Shown piece by piece: positions 1-9,224 of a DNA stretch of 64,000 nucleotides. A model generated the notes under the pieces. That model was not told the origin of the DNA. It did not search any database and saw only the letters and a list, made by a program, of their open reading frames with translations. The translations under genes were made by a program, and so were the position numbers. Within the stretch, counting starts at the first letter, position 1; each line of letters begins with the position of its first letter. Origin of the DNA: Zygaena filipendulae (Eukaryota > Arthropoda > Insecta > Lepidoptera > Zygaenidae); contig CAJRBF020000004.1 in assembly GCA_907165275.2 (NCBI GenBank), positions 682,001 to 746,000 on the forward strand, given 5' to 3'.

Positions 1-312
1 GGCTTTGTACCTGGTAGGTCTACGTGTACAAATTTGGTGAGCTTTGTGGAGAGAGCGTTGGAGGCGTTAGACTTCAAAAAACAAATTGATGCGGTGTACA
101 CTGATTTTAGTAAAGCTTTTGACAAGGTTTCACATTATGTGTTAACTCAAAAATTATCAGCATACGGTTTCTCCCACTCATTCCTTAAATGGCTTAATTC
201 GTATTTAACCAGTAGATCGTTTTACGTTGTCGCTGATGGGTACCAATCGAACATCTTTAGAATTACTTCCGGAGTCTCACAAGGATCGCATCTGGGTCCT
301 GTTCTCTTTAAT
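1..312 (+). pseudogene. LINE A reverse transcriptase, upstream fragment
   Basis: This is the middle of a non-LTR retrotransposon reverse transcriptase; the window starts inside it. FVPGRSTCTNL lies at the very start, YTDFSKAFDKV carries the first catalytic aspartate (motif A), and SGVSQGSHLGPVLFN is the following conserved block. The frame stops matching the family at base 312, where LINE B is inserted. It resumes at about 13624 with FINDLPECFF and the FADD catalytic box, so the two pieces are one gene. The family is a jockey/CR1-type LINE related to, but distinct from, LINE B. Confidence 0.9.
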
Positions 313-1147
313 TTTTTTTATTTTATTTTCTTTTCGTTTATTCAGGACAACAACAGCTACAAAAACATATAATAGATTTAGATTACAAGATTACACTAAG
401 AGCCAATAATAGTTACCCTTATATAAAGTTTAGAATTTCGCAGTACGTACACAAAACTATAAGAATTTAGAAACACAGAACTTAAAAGTAAAAATAAAAG
501 TAACAAAGTAAGGCTTTATGATCGGAAATCGGAACGGAATATATAAGTATATAGGTAAAAAGAAATACACATACATACACACACGAATACAAACATATAC
601 ATATAATCATACAAATAAACATTAATATAAATACATACATACATACTAATATATACATACATAACTACATACATACATTATAGACCATGTGTGACGACAC
701 TCGGACCACGCATCTCACAGCGAGAGCAAGAAAAATAATAAGAAAAATAATCCTTGAGATTGATATTAGGTAATTGTGAATGGTGGATCAAAAAAAAAAA
801 AAAACTAATAAAAAAGAAAAAATGTATATACTGGAAAAAAAAATCTTATTCAGTGCTCAAACTTTTACAAATTAAACTTAAAGAAGTTTTAATAAACACC
901 TTTACTTTCTCATTTTGATAAGTCTTAGTACATAAAAGTAAAGTTATCGTGAACGAAAGATGTATATGTACTTTGCAATTGATTTATAGGCTAGTCTATT
1001 CGCCGCCGCTACCGCTGCGCGCGAAGCGCTCGCTCGGCTAGGTATTTACGTGGGTTACAATGTACCGACAGCTGATCGAGGTCGTTCACCCCCGCTGCGG
1101 CACACCCGCGTAAAAACGATTCACACGGGTGAGACCGCGAGGCACAG
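313..1147 (-). other. LINE B 3' UTR and A/T-rich tail, no gene
   Basis: This is non-coding 3' UTR of LINE B, rich in ACATAC-type simple sequence at about 560-690. Its first 100 bases resemble the 3' end of LINE F near 60980-61080 (both contain GGACAACAACAGC). The stretch 980-1152 is more GC-rich and looks like a separate inserted repeat, listed on its own. Confidence 0.7.
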
Positions 1148-1152
1148 CTAGT
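980..1152 (-). repeat. Short lepidopteran-type repeat inserted at the end of LINE B ORF2
   Basis: Read on the minus strand it starts ACTAGCTGTGCCTCGCGG, close to the terminal signature of the repeat at 28568-28812. It is more GC-rich than its surroundings. The TAG of the current ORF2 stop comes from this repeat's CTAG. The outer boundary near 980 is approximate. Confidence 0.5.
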
Positions 1153-4047
1153 CTTCTAACAAGAGCGACAAGATTTTGTTTTTAAAGGTGTTCTTATTAC
1201 CCACGAAAGGGTCAATACATGCATACTTTTCGTTGTAAGTCCGAGCGAGACGAGTGAGCACTGCGTTTCGGCCATAATTGGTGCTATGAAAGGGTGGGCG
1301 CAACATATGCGTATGTCTGGTGCGTCGGAGCGGCGCGTATAAAAATATGCCCGAGAGGAGGTCGGGACAATCGATACGACCACGCAAAATATCAAATAAA
1401 AGACCCATGTCCAGTAAATCACGTCTTTCTTCTAAAGTCAAAATTTTATACGATCGACAAATATGGGTGTATGAACTACCAGAAACGTTGGTTTTAAATT
1501 TAAAATTTAAATGCTCAAGAAATTTTTTTTGAATTCGTTTTATACGTTTAATGTGAACAGCATAGGCATTAGGCAGGTGACCAAACCGGACTAGCGTACT
1601 CTAGAATACATCTAACATAAGCATAATATACCACTTTTAGGCTTAGTATATGCTTAAACGGCTTGCATGTGCGCATGACAAACCCAAGATTACGAACCGC
1701 TTTACCAACAATATTGTCAATGTGATTATTCATTGTCATTTTATTATCAAGGGTGACCCCCAAGTCACGGACCACCTCGGTCCTCGCCACTACGACGCCA
1801 TTGAAATTGTAAGAGTAATTCATAGGATTATTTTTACGAGTAAAGCTTATACACTGACATTTTTCAATACTAAGCGTTATATTATTTTTTAGATAACAAT
1901 TATAAAGATTATTAAGATCACTTTGCAAAAGTTCACAGTCAGTAGAAGTTTTGACTGCCATGTAAATCTTTTTATCATCTGCATAAAGCAAGTGATTAGC
2001 ATTATCGAAGCATGCATAAATATCATGGATATAGGCGTTGTAGAAGAGAGGGCCCAGGTGGGATCCCTGGGGGACTCCGGAGGGGATTGAAATAAAGTCA
2101 GACCTAAAGCCGCCGAGGATAACAGATTGGGAGCGATTAGAAAGATAAGAGGTAACCCAACGCAAGAGATCGCCTTGTATGCCTAAAGTGTATAATTTAT
2201 TTAAAAGTATGAAGTGGTCCACACGGTCAAACGCTTTTTCGAAATCAGTGTAGACCACATCAACTTGGCCCCCGTTCTCCATATTGGAAATAACAAAATT
2301 AGTAAAACATGCTAGATTGGATACCGTCGAACGACCCTTCAAAAACCCGTGCTGCATCTCAGAGATACCGTTGATGATAAGTGGATACATAGAGCTATAA
2401 ACCAGTTTTTCAAAAAGCTTAGCAAGGGTATTCAAAATTGAAATAGGTCGGTAATTTTCAATTTTAGATTTTGAGCCCTTTTTGTGTATGGGGACTATAA
2501 GAGCTTTTTTCCAGATAGTAGGGAATACACATTCTTTAAGAGAACGGCGAAACAGCAAAGCGATAGGGAATGCTAGACTATCAGCGCACTGTGAAAGAAA
2601 AACCGCAGGCACGCGATCGCATCCCGGTCCCTTCGACTTATCGAGACAGCGTAACATTTCGAGTACCGAGTCCTCACAAACATCAACACAAGAGAGGACT
2701 TCGTTACAAGAGTATGGGGGAGGATTATTCTCGATAGAACTACCGGATGACGAAGTTTTAACAAAAACGCTTTCGAAGAACCTATTAAACGCCGTACAAA
2801 TTTGTTGTGCGTCATCATACTTATCGTTACATAGGGTAAAATTTTGAGGATAGCACGATCCACCTCTTTTGGATTTTACATATTTCCAAAATATTTTTGG
2901 TGAGTATCTGATGAGTTTTTCTGTATTACCGGTGAATCGCTCAAAACACTGACGCTGTACACGACGCTGGCGAGCTCTTAGCAGTGAAAAAGTATCGTAA
3001 TCCCTCGGATTATTATATCTCTTCCACTTTTGATGAAATTTAAATTTCTCACGAATTATTTTTATTAAGGAAGCACTAAACCAAATTGGATAACAGGAGT
3101 TACCAGTCGAAATGGGCACAAATAGAGAGAAACATAAATATAATTGCTCATAAAATGCATCGACAGCCTCGTCCACAGTATCAGCGCTCAGGACGTCGTT
3201 CCAGTTAATATTGTCAAGATATTTTTTAATATGTTTATAATCACACTTATAAAAATTATAACGAGGTTGGACTTTTTCCTTCATAGACTTAAACTGTAAG
3301 TCAAGGACATTAATCATTAAAGCAGGATGAAATACATCTAGTTGAGACAGAGGCGAGGTATGTATAACAGTTAGGCCCAAATTACTAAAGCACAGATCCA
3401 AAATATTGTTACAGGAATTAACCACCAGATTGAATTGTTTGAGGCCCTATAATACAATTCATCAACAAATCGAAGTGACTCTTGTTGCGATTCAGTAGTT
3501 CCCACATGCAAAGATGTGTAGCCGTCCGCCATCCAGCTCAAGCTAGTTAAGTTAAAATCTCCCAATATCAAAAAATTATCCGAAGGATATAAGTCATGAA
3601 TTCTTTTTAAGCTAGCTGTAATGCAAGTAAGACGATTAGCAATAAGATTACTCTCAGGTGGCAAGTATATTAAAACAATGTTCAGTTCAGCACTTGACCC
3701 CAACCTCCCCCGGGGAATACTTACACATAAAGATTCGATTTCATCACACGTCCACTCACACCTCACATGAGCGCATAGATCGCGAAGGGTACACATCATG
3801 ACACCTCCACCTGTTGATTTATTTGTTGACGCGAGGTCGCGATCGCAGCGGAATAAGTCATACCTGGCATCGCAGATCTCTGAGTTGAGTACATCAGATT
3901 GTAACCAGGTTTCAGTAAACACATAATATCAAAGTCAGACGATAAAATATTATTATATAACGATACACATTTAGTACGAAGACCTCTTACGTTTTGATAA
4001 AATATATTTAAGTTTGATCCACAATTCCTATAATTGTTATTAGCCAT
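1148..4047 (-). pseudogene. LINE B ORF2: endonuclease and reverse transcriptase, frameshifted
   Basis: This is the ORF2 polyprotein needed for target-primed reverse transcription. An apurinic-type endonuclease covers about 4047-3300 (IFYQNVRGLRTK, VFTETWLQSDV, LILGDFNLTSLSW). Reverse transcriptase covers about 2900-1569, with KKALIVPIHKKGSKSK, GFLKGRSTVSNL, VYTDFEKAFDRVDH, SGVPQGSHLGP and the catalytic box LLYADDKK. The C-terminal region, 1441-1148, contains TLEERRDLLDMGLLFDI. It lies in at least four reading-frame pieces (4047-3796, 3922-3371, 3425-1569, 1441-1148), so frameshifts near 3850, 3400 and 1560 inactivate it. The start is the ATG at 4047. Its closest relative in the window is LINE F. 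Confidence 0.9.
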
Positions 4048-4268
4048 TGGAAATACAAAATAATATATAAATTACGCGGAGATTGTTCGATCCAATCGTC
4101 GACACACTCATATATATGAAATAAATGCTAAATAAATGTAAGAATAATAATAATATTGTCGCGGTCGAGCTAGATTAATAGCGCGCAATGTATGCAAAAC
4201 GCGCAATGCATACAAAACACGCAATGTAAAGCAAACACATTGGAGTAGCGAATTCGATAGAAGTTCTA

Positions 4269-4326
4269 TTCTAGAAACGTTCGGGAGAGTGGCTAGTAAA
4301 ACACATCGGACTCGAACGTTCTAGAG
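4269..4326 (+). promoter_or_regulatory. Heat-shock-element-like palindromes in the Gypsy1 LTR
   Basis: TTCTAGAA at 4269-4276 is a tail-to-tail pair of the pentamer nGAAn. GAACGTTCTAGAG at 4314-4326 gives GAA, TTC and GAG in alternating orientation at five-base spacing, a near-perfect three-unit heat shock element. Both are repeated in the 3' LTR. The role in transcription is inferred. Confidence 0.4.
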
Positions 4327-4341
4327 CCCCGTTCGGTTGGG

Positions 4342-4380
4342 TATATAAACGGCGCAACCGAACCGGACGGGCAGTTCAGT
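4342..4380 (+). promoter_or_regulatory. Gypsy1 core promoter: TATA box and initiator
   Basis: TATATAAA at 4342-4349 is followed 34 bases later by TCAGTT at 4376, matching the arthropod initiator. The spacing fits RNA polymerase II starting near 4378, which would define the U3/R boundary. Confidence 0.6.
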
Positions 4381-4562
4381 TTGAGCTTTCGAAGCGATAA
4401 CTACGAGTGAATCTTGAGCGATACCTGCGAATACCTGCGACCTTGGCGAGACTATTGGACTTCGAGATCTGTCGTTTAGTGTTTGTGTTGCGATACCTAG
4501 ACCTAGTGTTTTTGTAAAGTTAGTGTTAAACTCCGAATAAAGAACCCTAGCACGTAACAATT

Positions 4563-4580
4563 TGGTGTCGGAAGTGAAAT
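4563..4580 (+). other. Probable Gypsy1 tRNA primer binding site
   Basis: TGGTGTCGGAAGTGAAAT lies three bases after the 5' LTR. It starts with TGG, as expected for pairing with the CCA end of a tRNA. I did not assign the tRNA. Confidence 0.5.
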
Positions 4581-4586
4581 TTGGAG

Positions 4587-5641
4587 ATGCCACTAACTCC
4601 GAGGGAAGACATCGCCGAGGAAGGCGTCAGGACGAGGGCACAACGTGCTGCGGGGGCTACGCCTGCAGCCCGCCAGGCCACACCCACGTTTTGGCGGCCG
4701 TTGGTAAGGTCAGCAATGTAGTGAAGCAACTCCGTGAAGACGTCGATTCAGTAGGAGGGCGCGTCACAGTATTGGAAACCGATCTTACTGGACTGAAGAA
4801 TGTAGTCGAGGAGCGGGTCACAGGATTAGAAACTGGTGTCTCTGGACTGCAAAAAGAATTGTTGCGACTTAAAACTGTGGGAATCACATCAAGTGGAGCC
4901 GTCGCCGTAGTCCAGGGACCAAGAGTGAAGGTGCCACCTTACGACGGAACTACGTCTTGGCCCGCGTACCGGCAGCAGTTCCAGACCGTCGCTACTGCTA
5001 ATGGGTGGACGGATGAGCAGAGCCTGACAGCTCTCACTGTGGCGCTCAGGGGCTCAGCATTGTCTGTCTTAGAGGCACTGCCTAGCTCAGGAAGTGGCTT
5101 CAAGGAACTGATGGAAGCCCTTGAATCCAGATATGGGGAGCGCCATCTTGAACACGTGTTCCGGGCCCAGTTACGAGATCGAGTCCAGCGTCCAGGAGAA
5201 GGACTACAACAGTGGGCACTGGAGGTTGAGAAGCTTGTCCGCAAAGCGCACCCGACGGCTGACACCAAGATGGTGGACGCAAACATTTTGCAAGCCTTCG
5301 TCGATGGCATCCGGGACATGGAGATAAGGGCTGCAGTGGGGCTTCGTCATCATGCCTCGCTGAAGGATGCCCTGGCACATGCCCTGGAAGTTGAAGCAGT
5401 GCGGCGAGATGTGCGTGCGCATAAGCTGCGGGAAGTCACTGAAGAGATTAAGGTAATTAAGGCACCCCTAAAAAAGACTGGATCCTTGTGCTACAAATGC
5501 GGTGAACGAGGCCAACTGCAGTTTTCCTGCCCGAAGAAGGATGAGGTGACAGAAAAAATCATCAAGCTGCAGAAACAACTTGATGAATTGACAAAGAGGC
5601 AGGAGACTCCGTCCTCTATCGGGAGTCAGGGAAACGAGTAA
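4587..5641 (+). pseudogene. Gypsy1 gag, nucleocapsid polyprotein, probable N-terminal frameshift
   Basis: This is the structural protein of the retrotransposon particle. The ATG at 4587 opens a short frame (MPLTPREDIAEEG) that ends at about 4720. The rest of gag lies in another frame, open from 4562 to the stop at 5639-5641, so a one-base shift near 4690 separates the start from the body. The body has a coiled coil of VTGLETGVSGLQKELL type, a capsid-like region (VPPYDGTTSWPAYRQQFQ) and a CCHC knuckle starting CYKCGERGQLQFSC. The pol frame is open upstream across the gag stop, which suggests frameshift expression of pol. Confidence 0.8.
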
Positions 5642-5673
5642 CAGCCAGGACTAAGGGGCGGGTACTGGCTGGC

Positions 5674-6850
5674 GTGAAAGAAGCCCCAGCAATGGTCATC
5701 TCACAGGCGTGCAATGGGAACAGTCTATCGATATGCGGCACGGTTAATGGGAAAGACTGCAAAATGACTATAGACACCGGAGCCTCTAGGACGATAGTTC
5801 AGCCGGACATGGTGAAAGGTGCGTTGGGATGCAAGAATGTCGATTGTCGGCTTCTTTCCGCCTCCGGTCAGCCAATACCCGTCCTGGGGGAAATATCAGT
5901 CACAATGTATGTGGGAGAAGTACCGTACACTCACAACGTCATCGTGGCTGAAATTATCGACGAGTGCATTTTGGGCCTGGACTTCATGAAGAAAAATAAC
6001 TGCAGAATTGACGTCACTAACAGTGTTTTCAAGTGCGGCAACGAGGAGATATTGATACTTGGAGGTCCCACTGGAAAAGTGACTTGCCTAAACAAAGTTG
6101 TCATACCTGGACGAGCACAAACTCAAGTAGAAGTGAAGCTGCCATCAGCTAAAAACAATAAGCCAAGATGTGTGTTGATTGAAGATATACCAAACAAAAC
6201 ATCGGCTCGGAGACTCCTGACAGCAAGAACCCTTGTGAGAGGAACCAATGCTGCAGTAATAAGAGTCGTGAATCTGGAGAACCACGAGGTTACCTTAAAT
6301 AAGGGTGAAGTTGTTGGACAATGCGAGGAAGCTGTCTGGGTAAAACAATGTCAATCAACGCCGATAGTAGATGCGTCCAAAACCAAGAATGAGTCTACTA
6401 TTACAGAACTTCTTGACGGCTGTAAGAACAATCTGACCTATTCACAGAGCTTCAAAGCCAAGAAAATGCTGTTGCGCTACGCAGATATCTTCTCTTCCCA
6501 GGAAGCAGATCTTGGAAGGACGTCGTTAGTTCAACACAGAATCGACACCGGGAACGAAAGACCTATTCGGCAGCGAGCAAGGCGAATCCCAATCGCTAAG
6601 GAAAGAGAAGTGCAAGACATGGTAGAGGATATGAGAAGGAATAAGATCATAGAACCATCTGCAAGTCCGTGGTGTTCGCCTGTGGTCTTGGTGAAGAAGA
6701 AAGATGGTAGCACGCGGTTCTGTGTAGATTATCGACGGTTGAATGATGTCACAAAGAAAGACAGCTATCCACTGCCACGTATCGACGATACCTTGGATAC
6801 CCTGAGTGGTATGCAATGGTTCTCGACCTTGGACCTGAAATCTGGCTATT
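5674..6850 (+). pseudogene. Gypsy1 pol, upstream part: protease and N-terminal reverse transcriptase
   Basis: The aspartic protease is marked by MTIDTGASRTIV near 5765 and by ILGLDFMKKNNC further on. The reverse transcriptase starts with LVKKKDGSTRFCVDYRRLN and WFSTLDLKSGYW. The frame runs without a stop into the fold-back element at 6851 and resumes in register after it at 9225, so the insertion is the only lesion I see in pol. There is no strong ATG at the beginning; the frame overlaps the end of gag, consistent with a gag-pol frameshift. LTRs that are nearly identical mean the insertion is recent. Confidence 0.93.
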
Positions 6851-7831
6851 GGGGCATTTCACGTGAAGCGGGCAGGCCAAAACAGGTTCACACTTCCGAT
6901 TTCAGTTATATTTGAGAATGTTATACCTGTACATGTTCTCAACACAGATACAAAATATTTTTAAAGTGGCGAACCTAGTTTACGAGATATCGGTCTTTGA
7001 AGATTTCAGTTACGGTCAGTTATGGACTACTTCAAATGCCATTATGCGGCTTAAAAAAGATGCAGAAAAATATTTTTGCCACTGGATTCTATACTTTGTT
7101 ATATGACTTTTTAAACCTTAAAATTGAATTTACAATATTTTTATTAAATAGCTGAAAAAAAAAGAAAAAAAAAATTATTTTTTATTTTTTACAATCTCGG
7201 CATTTTTTTATATTTTTTTTAGTATATTAGAAATAAAGCTTATATCATATTCATAATCCATGCCAAGTTTCATAATGGGCCGCGCAGTCGTTTAGGAGCT
7301 ATTTGTGTTTAAAACCGAAAGGAGGCGGTGGCGGCTCCTTACTCGCGTGTAGTCAGTCACCGCTACTTACATGGTAGGTCATATAAATGGTTATTTTTTT
7401 GGTTTGATAGAGATCTTAGGGTATCTAATAATTATAACAAAGAATTATAGGTAATTCATCGGTTTATTTGAAAATCTTTACAGTTTTATGAGTGGAAGAG
7501 TCACTTGTTCGTTTGATGATGATACCGTCACGCGTCAGTGCTTGGAATGAAAGCGTGGAATTTTTTTGTGCCAGGTATAGTTATTGCAGAATCAAAACGG
7601 CTCTTGAGTTTGTTTCTGTATTGATCGATTTCATTTATATCAGCATAATAAATTGCAGTGTGTGGCAATGATGCTTTTGCCCAATCATATAAACCTTTTG
7701 GTGTAATAATCGCTTTATCTGGACCTGACTGTAAACTAGCTCATGTCGCCAAGCGTTTTATATTGCCACCAAGACCATCACAAGGCCCTTTTCCGTGAGA
7801 AGTAGCATGGAAATGGATTTCTGCTTCTGTT
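6851..7831 (-). repeat. Left arm of fold-back copy 1
   Basis: This is the reverse complement of 8240-9220, equal in length, with only a few mismatches by eye (for example a GGT/GGC change near 7330 and ACC against AAC near 7525). It holds an A/T-rich terminal zone (7100-7240) and the 3' end of the transposase gene, whose stop is at 7528-7530. Confidence 0.92.
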
Positions 7832-8239
7832 CGAAAATCATGATTGAAGTAGAAAAGGTTTATAAAATTAAATCTATTTTTAAAATATTGTGATGCGCCG
7901 TCGGTTATAAAGATATATTTCTTAGTAATAACGTTATTTTCTTTGAATTACTGATGCAGAATATTTTGAAAGTTGAAAAAAGTGGCTGTATCGTGTTTTA
8001 AGTCATCTGATATGATTACCATACTTCCATGTTTTATATCTTGTCCTTGGCGATAATAATAAACCGACGTCAGAAGAGTAGCCTGGTCATTGTTCCAGTG
8101 GAAAGACTGAGCAGCATCTTGTATTACAAAGCTGTAGTTCTTAGCAAATATCTCGTGAGTCCCACCCTTGTCTCAGGGTATTCTAATTTGAACTGTCGGT
8201 ACAACTCATCGATGTTGCACATTAAGAGCTTATATTAAG
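7528..8239 (-). pseudogene. DDE-like transposase fragment, middle and C-terminal part
   Basis: On the minus strand the loop and left arm give one continuous transposase remnant. The blocks are in order: a leader with LYRQFKLEYPETRVGLTRY, then HWNNDQATLLTSVYYYRQGQ, VIISDDLKHDTATFFNF, IFITDGASQYFKNRF, HATSHGKGPCDGLGGNIKR and a C-terminal IPGTKKFHAFIPS. The two aspartate blocks and the GKG-x-CDG-x-GG block look like a catalytic core of the type common in insect genomes. In-frame stops are present, for example near 7740 and 7945. The N-terminus is missing. The product cannot be a working enzyme. Confidence 0.8.
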
Positions 8240-8543
8240 AACAGAAGCAGAAATCCATTTCCATGCTACTTCTCACGGAAAAGGGCCTTGTGATGGTCTT
8301 GGTGGCAATATAAAACGCTTGGCGACATGAGCTAGTTTACAGTCAGGTCCAGATAAAGCGATTATTACACCAAAAGGTTTATATGATTGGGCAAAAGCAT
8401 CATTGCCACACACTGCAATTTATTATGCTGATATAAATGAAATCGATCAATACAGAAACAAACTCAAGAGCCGTTTTGATTCTGCAATAACTATACCTGG
8501 CACAAAAAAATTCCACGCTTTCATTCCAAGCACTGACGCGTGA
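8240..8543 (+). pseudogene. Duplicated transposase C-terminus in the right arm
   Basis: This carries the same C-terminal part as the left arm, beginning in the block HFHATSH and ending at the TGA at 8541-8543. An in-frame TGA near 8328 falls between the IKRLAT and ASLQSGPDK blocks. It lacks everything upstream of the arm boundary. Confidence 0.8.
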
Positions 8544-9220
8544 CGTTATCATCATCAAACGAACAAGTGACTCTTCCACTCATAAAACTGTAAAGATTTT
8601 CAAATAAACCGATGAATTACCTATAATTCTTTGTTATAATTATTAGATACCCTAAGATCTCTATCAAACCAAAAAAATAACCATTTATATGACCTACCAT
8701 GTAAGTAGCGGTGACTGACTACACGCGAGTAAGGAGCCGCCGCCGCCTTCTTTCGGTTTTAAACACAAATAGCTCCTAAACGACTGCGCGGCCCATTATG
8801 AAACTTGGCATGGATTATGAATATGATATAAGCTTTATTTCTAATATACTAAAAAAAATATAAAAAAATGCCGAGATTGTAAAAAATAAAAAATAAAATT
8901 TTTTTTCTTTTTTTTTCAGCTATTTAATAAAAATATTGTAAATTCAATTTTAAGGTTTAAAAAGTCATATAACAAAGTATAGAATCCAGTGGCAAAAATA
9001 TTTTTCTGCATCTTTTTTAAGCCGCATAATGGCATTTGAAGTAGTCCATAACTGACCGTAACTGAAATCTTCAAAGACCGATATCTCGTAAACTAGGTTC
9101 GCCACTTTAAAAATATTTTGTATCTGTGTTGAGAACATGTACAGGTATAACATTCTCAAATATAACTGAAATCGGAAGTGTGAACCTGTTTTGGCCTGCC
9201 CGCTTCACGTGAAATGCCCC
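8240..9220 (+). repeat. Right arm of fold-back copy 1
   Basis: This is the inverted copy of the left arm, 981 bp, starting AACAGAAGCAGAAATCC and ending GAAATGCCCC. The plus-strand transposase C-terminus (8240-8543) and the A/T-rich terminal zone follow each other just as in the other arm. Confidence 0.92.
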
Positions 9221-9224
9221 TATT

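Larger units (their letters stand above)
4157..4559 (+). repeat. Gypsy1 5' LTR
   Basis: The LTR starts TGTCGCGGTCGAG and ends CACGTAACA. Its upstream part has a short run of near-repeats of CGCGCAATGTATGCAAAA (about 4180-4230). It then has heat-shock-element-like palindromes, a TATA box with an initiator, and an AATAAA signal at 4536-4541. By eye it differs from the 3' LTR only at about 4435 (A here, C there). Confidence 0.96.
6851..9220. mobile_element. Fold-back DNA element, copy 1, within the Gypsy1 reverse transcriptase
   Basis: The element starts GGGGCATTTCACGTGAAG and ends with its reverse complement. It is flanked by TATT at 6847-6850 and 9221-9224, and removing it leaves the codons for YWQVEI intact. 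It is a palindrome: arms 6851-7831 and 8240-9220, each exactly 981 bp, flank a 408-bp loop. Each arm contains the same transposon 3' end with the C-terminus of a DDE-like transposase pointing outward. The N-terminal half of the transposase is absent, so mobility must have been supplied in trans. The superfamily is not certain; the 4-bp duplication and G-run termini would allow Sola-like, which I cannot confirm. Confidence 0.92.

Noticed and set aside
4562..4586. An in-frame extension of gag upstream of the ATG at 4587.
   Set aside because: It overlaps the primer binding site, uses a non-ATG codon and lies in the frame of the gag body only by chance of the shift.
6912..7106. A 64-codon open frame that recurs in the arms of every fold-back copy (also 8965-9159 on minus, 31227-31421 on plus, 32963-33157 on minus and 34416-34610 on minus).
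   Set aside because: The arms are nearly identical, so the frame is carried along with them. It runs opposite to the transposase, spans an A/T-rich terminal zone and has no recognisable family. Conservation here says nothing about selection.
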